From Pilatotrama ljubarskyi (lineage: Eukaryota > Basidiomycota > Agaricomycetes > Polyporales > Polyporaceae), in NCBI GenBank assembly GCA_022385805.1, contig MU277764.1, positions 1-63,446 of the forward strand: a stretch of 63,446 nt of DNA. Reading direction: 5' to 3'. Numbering within the stretch: the stretch's first letter is position 1; the number at the start of each line of letters is the position of its first letter. Shown piece after piece: positions 19,866 to 29,821 of this stretch. Position numbers and translations under genes: made by a program. Under the pieces are notes generated by a model. The model searched no databases, had not been told where the DNA came from, and was given only the letters and a program-made list of their open reading frames with translations.

Positions 19866-21326
19866 TCACGCTATGTGAACGACCTGGTAGTTGAAGTTGC
19901 ACACTCCGCTTGTGTCCGCCACCACATCCTGAGTGCTGCTCCCCGCCCCCATGATCGTCCCATCCGCCGCCACCAGCTCGACGCGTTGAGCGCCCGTTCT
20001 GATCGGGACCGTAGCCATGTTTAGTCCTGGCTTCGTCGCGAGCGTCGCCACAACGCTCCCGCCACTATACACTCTCAGCGTCACGCCTGACGAAGTCGAG
20101 GGCAGCAGCATCGCAATGTTGATCAGATCCTCCGCGTTCTGCCATCCGCTCGGCTTGCCAAGACTGTCGCCGGAGCACGACGCGCTCTTGAGGAGCGGAC
20201 GATACCAGAACGCGCCCGCGAAAGCGCCAAAGGGGTTGACTGCGGACACGCTCGTCGCGCCGTTCTTGTAGGCGACGATAAACGGCGCGAGCACGTCCTG
20301 CCAGTGCGCGTGGTCGTAGCCGTTTGCGTACGCCTGGATCGCAGGCGCTCCTGCGATCGCTTCGGGCCAGCAGTTGCCGATGTAGTGGCTCTCGCCGGCG
20401 TCGTTCCAGGTGATGATCTCCACGAAGTCCGGCTGGAGCGCGAGGACCTGAGCGATGCGGAGCGGAAGGTTCAACTCTCCGCGCCTGTACCACTTCTGGC
20501 CGCCATCGATGTGCTTGAACTGCACCGATGAGAGTGCTGTGAAAGGTAGATCAACACACTGAACAAAGGCGAAGAAGTCATGCTCACGCATCATGTAGAC
20601 CTTTCCAGCTGCATGCGCGTTGGCGAGAGCAGTCTGGTCCTTCACGGAGCTGACGTTTACTAGGCCCTCCGAGACTTCAGGCCACGCGCTGTCCCAGCTC
20701 ATGACACCGTCGACTACAGGATAGTTATTGAAGAAGTTCGCGTCGTACGAGCTGCCACCATAATCATCGAAGTCTGGCACGAAGAACGGGTCGATGCCGT
20801 CGGCCGCCAGTACGTCCTTGAACTGCGCCTGCCAGCCCGCGTTCGGACTGCTCGCGCCAAACGACTTCGCGCCGCCGATGAAGGTGCTGACAAACGGCCG
20901 GTCCTCGTGCGTGTAGTACGCCGAGTGGCTCTGGTACTGCCTGAAGAGCGGAAGGAAGGTCGATGGCTGGTCGATGACGGCCATGTCGAACGAGAAGAAG
21001 AGCTTGAAGTTGTTTGCGGCAGCCGCATCGAAGAGGAGCTGGATGGCATCGGTAGCCCAGGAGGCGGATGGATCCTGCACGTTGAGCGCAAAGGCATCTA
21101 GGCCCATTTGCTTGGCATCCTGGACGTCCTTGACGGCTTCGTCCGAGCCCCCCATGCCACCGACCTGTCGATATACGCGTTCGTGAGACCGTCAAGGTGT
21201 TTGAGTCGGGTTGCCAGGACCGACCATGTAGTGGGCGAAAACGCCCTTGAGGTCCGCATTGGCGCAACAGAAGAGGGACGACAAGACACCCAGAATGACG
21301 AGAGCGGAGAGTCCGGAGAGATGCAT
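19866..21326 (-). CDS. Secreted GH71 alpha-1,3-glucanase (mutanase)
   Basis: Extracellular hydrolase of wall alpha-1,3-glucan, glycoside hydrolase family 71. The ATG 21326 opens a signal peptide (MHLSGLSALVILGVLSSLFC, cleavage near CANA). The catalytic domain follows: DLKGVFAHYM|VGGMGG spliced over a 60-bp intron (21224-21165), then DVQDAKQMGLDAFALNVQDP, KLFFSFDMAV, FVSTFIGGAKSFG, PFFVPDFDDYGG, the conserved ITWNDAGESHYIG near the active site, and a C-terminal beta domain ending NYQVVHIA. The open frame from 21164 to the stop is continuous. A further small in-frame intron near 20540-20570 is possible, because the sequence between FFAFVQ and SSVQFKHID is odd for the family. If none is removed the product is 466 residues, normal for GH71 without a carbohydrate-binding module. 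Probable role: hyphal wall remodelling or mycoparasitic attack. Confidence 0.9.
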
Positions 21327-22691
21327 GTCGAAGACCCTGCTGGCGACGAGAGTTCCGCGGCCACAGTCGCACTATTTGAGCACATTTCTGTGTCTCGCAA
21401 GTGACCCGGGCCCGGTGGTCGGCCGCTCAGAAGTCTATCAAGCTCGATAGCACGAGAACGCACATGCGGAACGAACACGCACTCCGCACGTCGGAGAGGC
21501 TACGATCTTCCTCGACCGGAGTCGCTAGGTCAATGGACAAGAGTACCTATGACCCGCGGACGCGTGGTCGAGACAGAGAGTCAAACCTACGATAGAGTGT
21601 CGAACAGTCATCTGGCCCAGTGACGCATGTGGTGGTCCGTCTTCTGCGAGCAGGGAATCTGATGGAAGACTGCACTTGTCGATGACGACAGGATCTACAG
21701 GCTCACTGTATCGCTATAATAATGCAGCTGTCATATCGTCAGTGATAATTTGAAAGACACGCCATTGCACCATGTAGATCACCCACTAACCGACTCGTGC
21801 AGAGGGTCGACCGGGGTCGGCGTGGACACCACACCGTGTCGAGACCATCTTCGCGAAGAGACTCTGATTCGTCATCAAGGCTTAACGTCAAGGCTTAACG
21901 GCAGACTCTGTCAACATGAGGGAGGGGGTGGGGTGAGTAGTAGTGGTCGCAGCCTGAGTACTCAGCTTTGGGAGCATCAGGAGCAACCTAGTGGCAGACG
22001 TCCGAGGTGCAAGCACGACGGACGGAGCAACCAAGAGCAGGACGCGAGTCGCGATCGAACGCTGGGCGCCGGGGCCAACTCACGAATCAGATCTAATCCA
22101 CCTCTTCCAGTCCTCAAACGACCAGCAAGACGTCAAAACGCCTCCCTCGTCCGACCATCCGAGTCACACACTTGGCGACGGAGCACAGCAGATAGATTGG
22201 AGGTGGTCATGATCATAGCAGGGGTCGTGAGCGTGATATCGAGTAGAGCAGGTAGCGGACGTAAGGATAGATATACATAGGTTCCGGGAGTTAGAAGTGT
22301 GAGAGGGGAGAGGTATCGCAGGGGGGTCGGGGTGTGAAGGGGGTAGCACAGGGGGTATACCCTGCCCGCCAGAGTGAGGTATCGCAGTAGGGAGGCGGAT
22401 TCAGAGGAAGGACGGAGGGAAGCGGGCAGGGTCGCAGGTGTAGAGATGGGGTCGTAAGCGCAAAGGACAAGAAAAAGGGAAGGGCGGAAACGTAGGGAAT
22501 AACTTCATGTCGAACCGTAAGCAAGCAAACGCAAAACGAGCAACGGGGGCAACGTCGACGTAGCGTCGACGGCCGCTCTAGACGAAGACGACACAGAGCG
22601 AACGAGCAGGCGAGCACAAACAACCGACAACCGAACGAGGCAAAGCAACCACAGCACAGCACGAGCAACAATCCCGGGTCAACGGCAGCAC
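21327..22691. other. Intergenic, with two short direct repeats
   Basis: About 1.35 kb between the GH71 start and the stop of the membrane-protein gene. The frame 21750-22280 (plus) is Arg/Ser-rich and unsupported. A 13-bp unit TCAAGGCTTAACG is repeated head to tail at 21875-21900. The 12-mer GAGGTATCGCAG occurs at 22310-22321 and 22376-22387 in a G-rich plus strand, probably the pyrimidine-rich 3' UTR of the neighbouring minus-strand gene. Confidence 0.5.
21875..21900. repeat. 2 x 13-bp tandem repeat
   Basis: TCAAGGCTTAACG is present twice without spacer. No function is evident. Confidence 0.8.
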
Positions 22692-25600
22692 TCACCACGG
22701 CGCATCGTCGCGCAGCCGTCGATCCGTCCACGCCCCGCCCTGCACACTACTGCGCCACGGCAGCCGCGGGAAATGCATCACCGCGCCCGTGATCGGGTCC
22801 GTCTGCGTTGTCGTCACGCTCTCGTCCGTCAGACTCTCGTCCGTCCCGACCGTCCCCCGCGTCCCCGTCGACGTCATCGTGCCCGTCACGGTCGTAGGCA
22901 GCGAGCGCATTGCCAGGGGCAGGGGCGCCTCCGCGGGGTACGCAGGCGGGAAGCCCGACGCGTCCTCTCCGTGCGTCAGAGCAGGGGGTGGAGGTGAGCT
23001 TGGGAACCCACGGCCGGGGAAGACGGCGGAGAGCGGCGGGGAGGCGATCTCGCCGACTTCGCCACGGCGTCGTCGACGGTCTTCTGAGGAGATGGAGCTC
23101 GAGTGTGCGAGAGAGCCGCCGCTGCTTCCTGTCGGTCCGCGAGAATGAGACGATGCCGAGGGGCGGGACGAGCCCGAGCCGGCGAGTGTATGCCGGGACG
23201 ATGCGGGAGCGGAGCCTGCAGGGCTCATGGACGAGTGCGGGCTTAGATGCGACCTCATCGAGTGCAGCGATCCGCGCTCGGAGCGAAGGGCCTCTCGAGG
23301 CTGGACAACCATGGGCTACAAGCAACCTTCAGCATCTCTTCACCCGAATCTGATGCGCACAGTACTCACCACACCGAACGTCGTCCGCCTACCGTCCCCA
23401 GGCCTGATCCCGCCCGCCAGGCTCCGCCAGCCGCCATCCGCAGCAGGAGGCTCGTCCTCCAGCACGTCGATCCCAATGCCGGACGTGCTATCGGTTGCAG
23501 GGCTCGGCGAGCTGCTCGCATGCGAGTCGCGCCAGACCCTCGGCGTCGGGAGCGGGACGAGGCCGGGCGGGAACGCAGGCCGGGCCGACGCGGCACTAAA
23601 TGGGGACGCGGGTCTCGGCGCAGGAATGTCGAGCACGTCGACCTCGGTGTACTCGTCCTCCGAGTGGTGCTGAGGCGTAGCGTGCTCTTCATACGCAGGC
23701 GGCTCAGTCGGGATGTTCGCGTATCCTGCCTCAGGAGAAGGCGACGACCGGGGAACCTCGTGAGCGAGCGGCGATGGTTGTATGTGTTGTGGGACAGGAG
23801 GCACAGGGGGGATGGCTGTCGAGCCAGAGGCCGGAGTACCCGCGGACGAGCGTGTACCCATGGAGCTCGCGGGCCGAGACTGGGCATCGAAGAACACTGT
23901 GTTCCCGCTCGTCGCACTGCGGGCACTGACAGTAGAGATCGGCCTTTCCTCCATCATCCCGAAGCCAAGCCCAGAATCCGCCCTGAGCCGTCGGCCGAGG
24001 CTGTCCGGCTCGAGAGGGGACGCGCGGGCGAAGGAGCCAGGCCGCGAATGCGATCCGTTCCTAGACTGTGAGCCGTTGCGAGAATGGCGGGGAGGCGTGC
24101 GCGTGTACGGGTCAGAGGTGGCTGCCGCTGCCGTATCAGGGTCAGCGTACGACACTGAGCGCGAGCCCGGCGGAGAGCCCATGAACGACATGCGCTTGAA
24201 CCAGCTTAGTCGTCCCAAATTCGCCAGACGGTCCAGGCCAAGCACGCTCGGAGGAGGCACGCTCGAGCTCCCAGCACCGGGGTCGGCATGTGGATTCACT
24301 TGCCCGACCTTGACCCGACGAGCAGTGAGGAGCTCTGCACCCTCCTCTTGAGGGTCCGTGCCGACGCTGTTGAGCGACTTTTCCGAGGTGACGGAGCGCG
24401 CCTCGGCTTTTGACTTTGACGACCGAAGCGAGGGCTGAGAAGGGAACCGGCGGGATGCAACGCCCAGGCTGTCCGGATCCAAGGGAGGCGGCGGGATGAG
24501 TGGCGACTCTTGCTCGTTGTGCGTGCTGGGCTCAACCACGCGAATGCTCGAGTACGGAGGCGCCTCAGAGAACTCTTCTTCCAGGCGCAGTTGGGCCTCA
24601 CGGGAGATGATAGGGCCGCCGAACTTGGGGCCAGAATGATGCGTCGAGATCGAGCCCGTCCTCGCTGCCGCCGGTAAACTGACGAGGGTATCCGTGTCAG
24701 TACGCGTCTGCGCCATGTCCGTCCCGCCGCTACGAGCACTGCGGCGGGTCAAGAACGGATCCTCTTCCTCGCCGCTCCCGCGCGGGGAGCCTTCGCCAGG
24801 ACTGTGTCGTCCACTCGAGACCGCCTCGTCGGGGTCGACCATCTCCCACCCTGTCCATATGGGAGTCGGGCGGTGTCCGCCGCGAGATAGCAGCGAGAGC
24901 AATGTCGTCTGACGGTTCCAGAAGCTAGACGAGGTGTGGCCGTTGGGAGGTAGGGAGCGACGACGGCGGTTCTGGCGCAAGAGGAAGATGATGGCGATGA
25001 GAACTAGAAGAAGCAAAGTGCCCAGGATACTCCCGAGAATCGCGCCAAGAGTAGCCGGCGATATCCCGTGGGAGGCGGCGGCGGCTGCAGCAGTCGTGGA
25101 TGAAGCGGGCGAGGCTGAAGAGACAGTCGCTGAGGAGGAAGAAGACACAGGAGTCGATGTGGTAGGGATTGGCGTGGCGGAGGAGCTAGAGGGCGTGGGC
25201 GTAGGTGTCGTTGTCACGGTCGGAGAAGCAGTTGTTGATGGCGGAGGGGTCAGGCCACCGTATGTCCACACGCCGTTAGTGCCCAAGGGGATCTGAAGCA
25301 GAAGCAGATCGTCAGCATAATATTCGCATCAGCATGACCTAGGGGTATAATTATAGGCAAGGGACATTTTATGGAGTTAGGGGAATCGAGCACGCAGCAC
25401 ATCCGGCGATCGGCTTGTCGTTCTGTGACTGCTGCAGTGAGGTCCGATAGCTTTCATCAGAGGTTATGGCAGAGTCACTCGTTGTAAGCAGAGTCGCTAA
25501 TGGGGAAGAGGTTCCAAGGCTGAGTGCAAACGATCGCGAGGGCGGAGCTTGGCCACAAGTAAAGCGACTTTGTATACAACGCTCTCTCCTCCGCTCGTAT

Positions 25601-25956
25601 GTCTATGCGCAACGATCGCATCCGAAAGGCAGCTTCGCCCCACTCAAGGAGATGACCTCTGCTGCCCCTCGCACAATTCGAACCACGCCGATACGCGAAT
25701 CGGCGTGAGCACGCAGGCCAGGACTAGCACAACACGTGCCTGATAACGAACAGAGGTGCAGCATCCGTACGACGCACAGATCATCCCAGCAAAACGCGAC
25801 CTCGTGAGGGGCAGATGAAGCACTCACACTTGGGCCATAGTACGTCAACGGCAACGTGAGGGTGTCGGACGACGTCGAGAGGCTCCCGTCGGGTAGAGTG
25901 ACGACGGTGGTCGATAATGTGAGCCACGAGGGCAGCACCTGTGTGGGGGCAGCCAT
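22692..25956 (-). CDS. Ser/Thr-rich single-pass membrane protein with long cytosolic tail
   Basis: Three exons: 25956-25828, 25292-23370 and 23315-22692, giving 891 residues. The architecture resembles fungal wall sensors and SKG6/AXL2-like proteins. A short outer domain (MAAPTQVLPSWLTLSTTVVT, then YYGPSIPLGTNGVWTYGG) leads into a Ser/Thr/Pro-rich, mucin-like stalk. A single membrane helix follows (LGAILGSILGTLLLLVLIAI) and a basic stop-transfer RQNRRRRS. The cytosolic tail of over 700 residues is disordered and rich in Ser, Pro and Gly, with acidic patches such as GSGEEEDPF. There is no obvious cleaved signal peptide; the membrane helix may serve as signal anchor. Intron 1 is 535 bp, very long for this genome. 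The last codons, TGG TGA followed by GTG, also form a possible splice donor, so a longer C-terminus cannot be excluded. Role as sensor or adaptor is inferred. Confidence 0.75.
25684..25707. repeat. Perfect 9-bp inverted repeat in a long intron
   Basis: CACGCCGAT, six-base loop ACGCGA, then ATCGGCGTG, inside the 535-bp first intron of the membrane-protein gene. It could fold as an RNA hairpin or be a protein-binding palindrome. No function is known. Confidence 0.75.
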
Positions 25957-26998
25957 CTGAGCCTAGGTCGTGAAATGAAGCAAGTGCGTGGTGAAGGAAG
26001 CGAAGAAACGATCGCTGGCAGAAGGCGTAAGGTTTGAGGTAGAGAACGTGGGGGGCGTGAGTCCTGCGCAACATCGTCCGAGAAGGGTGAGCGAGCTTCT
26101 CGGGGATCGCACGGTCCAAAATGAACTTACGGTTCGTGATGAGTGGGTTTAGAGCTGTGAGGTGCGCCGCGGCTAGTCTCGGACGGGTCGGAGGAGGGAG
26201 GGGGGGTGCGGAGGGGAGGAAGAGGGGGATGAGAAGGCGAGGGTAGCGCAGGACGCGAACTCGTCCTCCGCCGCTAACGCCGAGCTCGGAGTTCAATACT
26301 GATTGTCCGTCACGTGGGCAGCGGTTGGTGACCGGCGCTTCCCATGCTTCGAGGCTCGCGGCACAGGCTCCCACGTCCTCCCGCTGCCCAGACCTCGTAC
26401 ACGCTTCTTGCTCTCATACGGCTCCAATTCTACGCTCTGTTGGCGAGGAGGATAGACTGAATTGGTTTGAAATATAGAGGGATGTCTACAGGGTAAGTAT
26501 CGGATGCGAAGAGGTGAGTGGGCGCTTCGAGCTCACATCCGTTTGTCTGTGAACTGGCATCTATCTCCGCTACATGTGTGGGGGCAGCGTATGCGTGACC
26601 TTGTCGGAGAATCAGTCACGGAGACGGGGGACTGGCCATACGCGTTCGTGCCATGCTTGTGCGTCGAGAGGCCGCGGCCGGCTCGGAGACGTGCTGTGCT
26701 CCCCTACAGTAGAAAGGCGTACGAGGTTGACGGTGTGCGGCGACTTGAATGGCCTTGCATATCGAAGACAGCGATGAAGACTGGAGGCAGGCAACGACGG
26801 CTGTATACTCTTAGCTGGATGGGTGCGCCACCGACGCGACGCGACGCGTGAAGCACGTGCTGCGATCGGTGAAGCGCTCATCCCCGCGCGAGTGCACGCG
26901 ATACATGTACTTACACTGACAGTACCTCCCACCCCCATCCCCTCCGCACCCTCATCACAGACCACAGCCTACAGCCCGACACCTTCAACACACTCCCG
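25957..26998. promoter_or_regulatory. Divergent promoter region, membrane protein / SDR
   Basis: About 1.04 kb between the start codons of two divergent genes. Long open frames on either strand (for example minus 26374-25781) are Arg/His/Pro-rich and give no recognisable domain, so I see no gene here. Confidence 0.5.
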
Positions 26999-28024
26999 AT
27001 GGTCGCCGCCACAGACGCCCTCGCCGTCCTCGCCGTCGTCCTCTCCCTCCCCTACCTCTACCGCTTCGCCAGCTTCATCTGGCTCTACTTCCTCCGCCCC
27101 ACCGCCATACACAACTACCTCCACGGCCCCGCCCCCTACGCGCTCGTCACCGGTGCGACTGACGGCATCGGCAAGGCCACCGCCGCAGAGCTCTATGCGC
27201 GCGGCTTCAACCTCCTCCTCCACGGCCGCAACGAGAAGAAGATGCAGAAGGTCGTCGAGGAGCTCCGCGCTCGTGGGAAGCGCCCCGACAGTGACATCCG
27301 CTACTTCCTCGCCGACGCAGCGAAGCCCGGGCACGACTTTGCGAAGATGGTCGAGCCGTTCGCCGACCTCAACATCACCCTCGTCGTGCACAACGTCGGT
27401 GGTTCAAACGGCGTCCAACCGCAAAGGTCCGTAAGCCTTCAGTCACCCCAGCCCCATACCGCATACTCTGCACGTATCCATTGTACTAACCCCGTCCCAT
27501 CCCGCAGGCTCGATGAACGCCCAGAAGACTACATCCACTCCCTCGTGCACTGGAACGCCCTCTTCCCCCTTCTCCTCACCCGCGTCCTTCTCCCCCAGCT
27601 CCGGCGCTCTGCCACGCACGGCCCCGTCAACGTCCAGTTCGTCGGCTCCCTCGCCGGTGACGTCTCCCCCGCGCGCCTCCCCATCTATGCCGCCTCCAAG
27701 AAGTTCCTCGAAGGGCTCGTCCGCGGGCTCGACAACGACGAGCAGTTCTTCGACAAGCCGACCGGGGTGACGTTCACCTACCTCGCCGTCGGCCCCGTCA
27801 ACTCCGCGTCGATGCCCCAGAAACCCAGTCTGAACACCCCGACGAGCGAGACGTTTGGCAAGGCGATCGTCGCGCGCACCGGATGCGGGCGCAGGCGCGT
27901 CGCGCCGTACTTCATGCACGCGGTCTCGCAGGTCGTGGTCGAGGCGCTTGGGCAGCGCACGGTGGACTACTACACTGCGCAGGAGATGAAAGTCCTCATC
28001 GACACGTACTCCAAGAGCCAGTGA
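26999..28024 (+). CDS. Short-chain dehydrogenase, very-long-chain 3-oxoacyl-CoA reductase-like
   Basis: NAD(P)H-dependent reductase of the 17beta-HSD12/IFA38-like SDR group, probably in the ER membrane and acting on long-chain acyl or sterol substrates. The start MVAATDALAVLAVVLSLPYL plus ASFIWLYFL forms an N-terminal membrane anchor. The dinucleotide site is TGATDGIGKATA, the structural motif is HNVGGSNG (NxGG in place of NNAG), the catalytic Ser is in FVGSLAGDVS, and the catalytic Tyr and Lys are in PIYAASKKF. The end is IDTYSKSQ. One 81-bp intron (27427-27507) between VQPQR and LDERPEDY; removed, it gives 314 residues. Because the intron length is a multiple of three and lacks stops, the frame is also open when unspliced. 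No ER-retention KKxx tail is seen. The substrate is uncertain. Confidence 0.85.
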   Translation: MVAATDALAVLAVVLSLPYLYRFASFIWLYFLRPTAIHNYLHGPAPYALVTGATDGIGKATAAELYARGFNLLLHGRNEKKMQKVVEELRARGKRPDSDIRYFLADAAKPGHDFAKMVEPFADLNITLVVHNVGGSNGVQPQRSVSLQSPQPHTAYSARIHCTNPVPSRRLDERPEDYIHSLVHWNALFPLLLTRVLLPQLRRSATHGPVNVQFVGSLAGDVSPARLPIYAASKKFLEGLVRGLDNDEQFFDKPTGVTFTYLAVGPVNSASMPQKPSLNTPTSETFGKAIVARTGCGRRRVAPYFMHAVSQVVVEALGQRTVDYYTAQEMKVLIDTYSKSQ

Positions 28025-28423
28025 GAATCTCGCGATGTATCCGGCTGTCAACTGACTTGTGGACTCTGCGGCTGGGAGGGTCTGAAGATCTGCGTGCTGT
28101 TCTGTTGTACTGACACTAGTCTCTCTGTATACCATTGCTTCTTGGACTGCGCAAAGTGCTCTCCGTATGCCAAGATGCGGTGATGCATCCTCGTTGATCA
28201 GGGGAGTGAGCGCTTACAACGACGTTACGCGATCTCGATGGACCCTAACCCCACGACAACATTCTGGACACGTCCACGCCACGACTGCACACGTCCTCCG
28301 CCACAGCAGCACAGCGTCTGCTCGTTCATCAGCCATGTCCCCGAGCCTCTCTCAGGCTCTCGCAGCCAGCAGACCTCTTTCATTCTACGCTCACCGCTGA
28401 CCCTCACGACGAACGAGAGCGCC
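28025..28423. promoter_or_regulatory. Intergenic region upstream of the SARAF-like gene
   Basis: About 400 bp between the SDR stop and the SARAF-like start, both plus strand. The same frame is open upstream to an ATG at 28238, but family alignment from memory favours the start at 28424. Confidence 0.5.
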
Positions 28424-29586
28424 ATGTCGCGCGTCGCCCTCGCCAAAATCCCCGCGCTCACCTTCTACAAGGACGAGCTCACGCTCGCCCGCCGCGCGCC
28501 GCCCATTCCGCAGCTCACCTGCATCGGCAAGCCCTGCAGGCTCTACCAGCCCGACGTCGTCCGCTGCGTCAACATCGGCGGGTCCGGGACGGACGTCGAC
28601 TGGAAGGTGCGTAGTGTGCGCCCAACGTGTAGGAAGCGCGGGGACGACTGACGGAGGGATGGGTACATAGTGCGAAGCGGACTTGCCGGAGTCCCTCCGT
28701 TTCGGCAGGGTAGAGGTCTCGTGTGAGGGATGGGATGGTCCCGGAGATCCCTACGTTCTCAAAGGTGTGCAACATCGCACGGCTAGCCATACCGTTATTC
28801 TGACCAAGACTTCAGGCTCGTGCGGCCTCGAGTACCGTCTCGTCCAAGTCCCCAGCAGCCTCCGCGGCCCCGGAGCAGAAGACCCTTCCTACCCAGCCCG
28901 CTTCTCGAGCTGGCTAAGTAGTACGTCCGCACTAATCTCCTAAGCGGTCGATCTCATCTAATCGCCCCTCCCATACAGCCCTCGCGCAGGACCCCGCCGC
29001 AGCATTCTTCATCCTCCTCTGGGTCGCCGCCCTCGGGCTCATCCTCTACAACCTCCTCTCCTCCTGCCTCCGCCCCCGCCATCCCCCAGGCACATCCCCC
29101 AACGGCCCACGCCGCCCCTGGTGGGGCTCCGGCCCCGGTTCAGGCTGGTTCTCCGGCTCGCGTCCCGACGCGCCAGACCCCGGACCCGACACGCCCCCGC
29201 CCCCCTACTCCAAGCACCCTCCCCCAACCACAACCGGCGCCCCTCCAGCACAAGGCGAAGGCTGGCGCCCGGGCTTCTGGACGGGCGCAGCGCTCGGCGG
29301 GCTCGGCGCGTACCTGTTCAACCGCCCTGCGCGGCCCCCGCGCGAGTACGACCCGTATCTGCGCGCGCGCCCGGCCATGCCCGGGCTGTACGACTGGGAG
29401 GCGGAGCGCGCGTTCCGCCCGCCGCCGTCGGTACGCTACGGGCCTAGCTCGGCGGGCTCGTGGTTCGGCGCGGGGATGGGCGCACGCAGGAGAGGCGGAT
29501 GGGAGAGCGAGGACAGGGGCGAGGGGCCATCGAATTTGGGGAGTATGAGGCGGAGCACGGGGTTAGGCGGCTCGTCCGTGCGGTGA
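28424..29586 (+). CDS. SARAF-like store-operated calcium entry regulator
   Basis: ER membrane protein of the SARAF family (TMEM66), which in animals restrains calcium influx after store refilling; the fungal role is inferred. Exons 28424-28606, 28671-28764, 28816-28920 and 28979-29586 give 329 residues. The luminal domain has MSRVALAKIPALTFYKDELT, PPIPQLTCIGKPCRLYQPDV, VRCVNIGGSGTDVDWKCEAD, LPESLRFGRVEVSCEGWDGP and YVLKGSCGLEYRLV, all strongly typical, with paired Cys. The helix AAAFFILLWVAALGLILYNL follows. The cytosolic tail is rich in Pro, Gly and Arg, with PDTPPPPYSKHPPP and a second weak hydrophobic patch (WTGAALGGLGAYLF). The N-terminal signal sequence expected for the family is not clear at this start; an upstream exon or the in-frame ATG at 28238 could supply one. 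Confidence 0.9.
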
Positions 29587-29821
29587 GCGCACGGCTCCGT
29601 TCCCGCTGCAGCACAGCACTGTTGTACCACTAGGACTGGTAAGAGGAACCCTGACCTACAGCGCACCACCGTATATCACAGGTGCTTCTATCGTACAACG
29701 CAGCACGACCGCACGCAGTTGGACGCGAAGCGAACCTGATCCACGAGGACATAAATACCCCTCCACGCGCACCCGTCCGCTATCGACCGTCCGCCCAGCG
29801 ACCCCCGCCACGCTCGAGATC

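Noticed and set aside
21750..22280. 176-codon plus-strand frame between GH71 and the membrane-protein gene
   Set aside because: Low-information Arg/Ser composition, no domain, lies over short direct repeats, and does not begin with a convincing ATG context.
23247..24071. 274-codon plus-strand frame, Arg-rich
   Set aside because: Antisense shadow of the Ser/Pro-rich tail of the membrane-protein gene.
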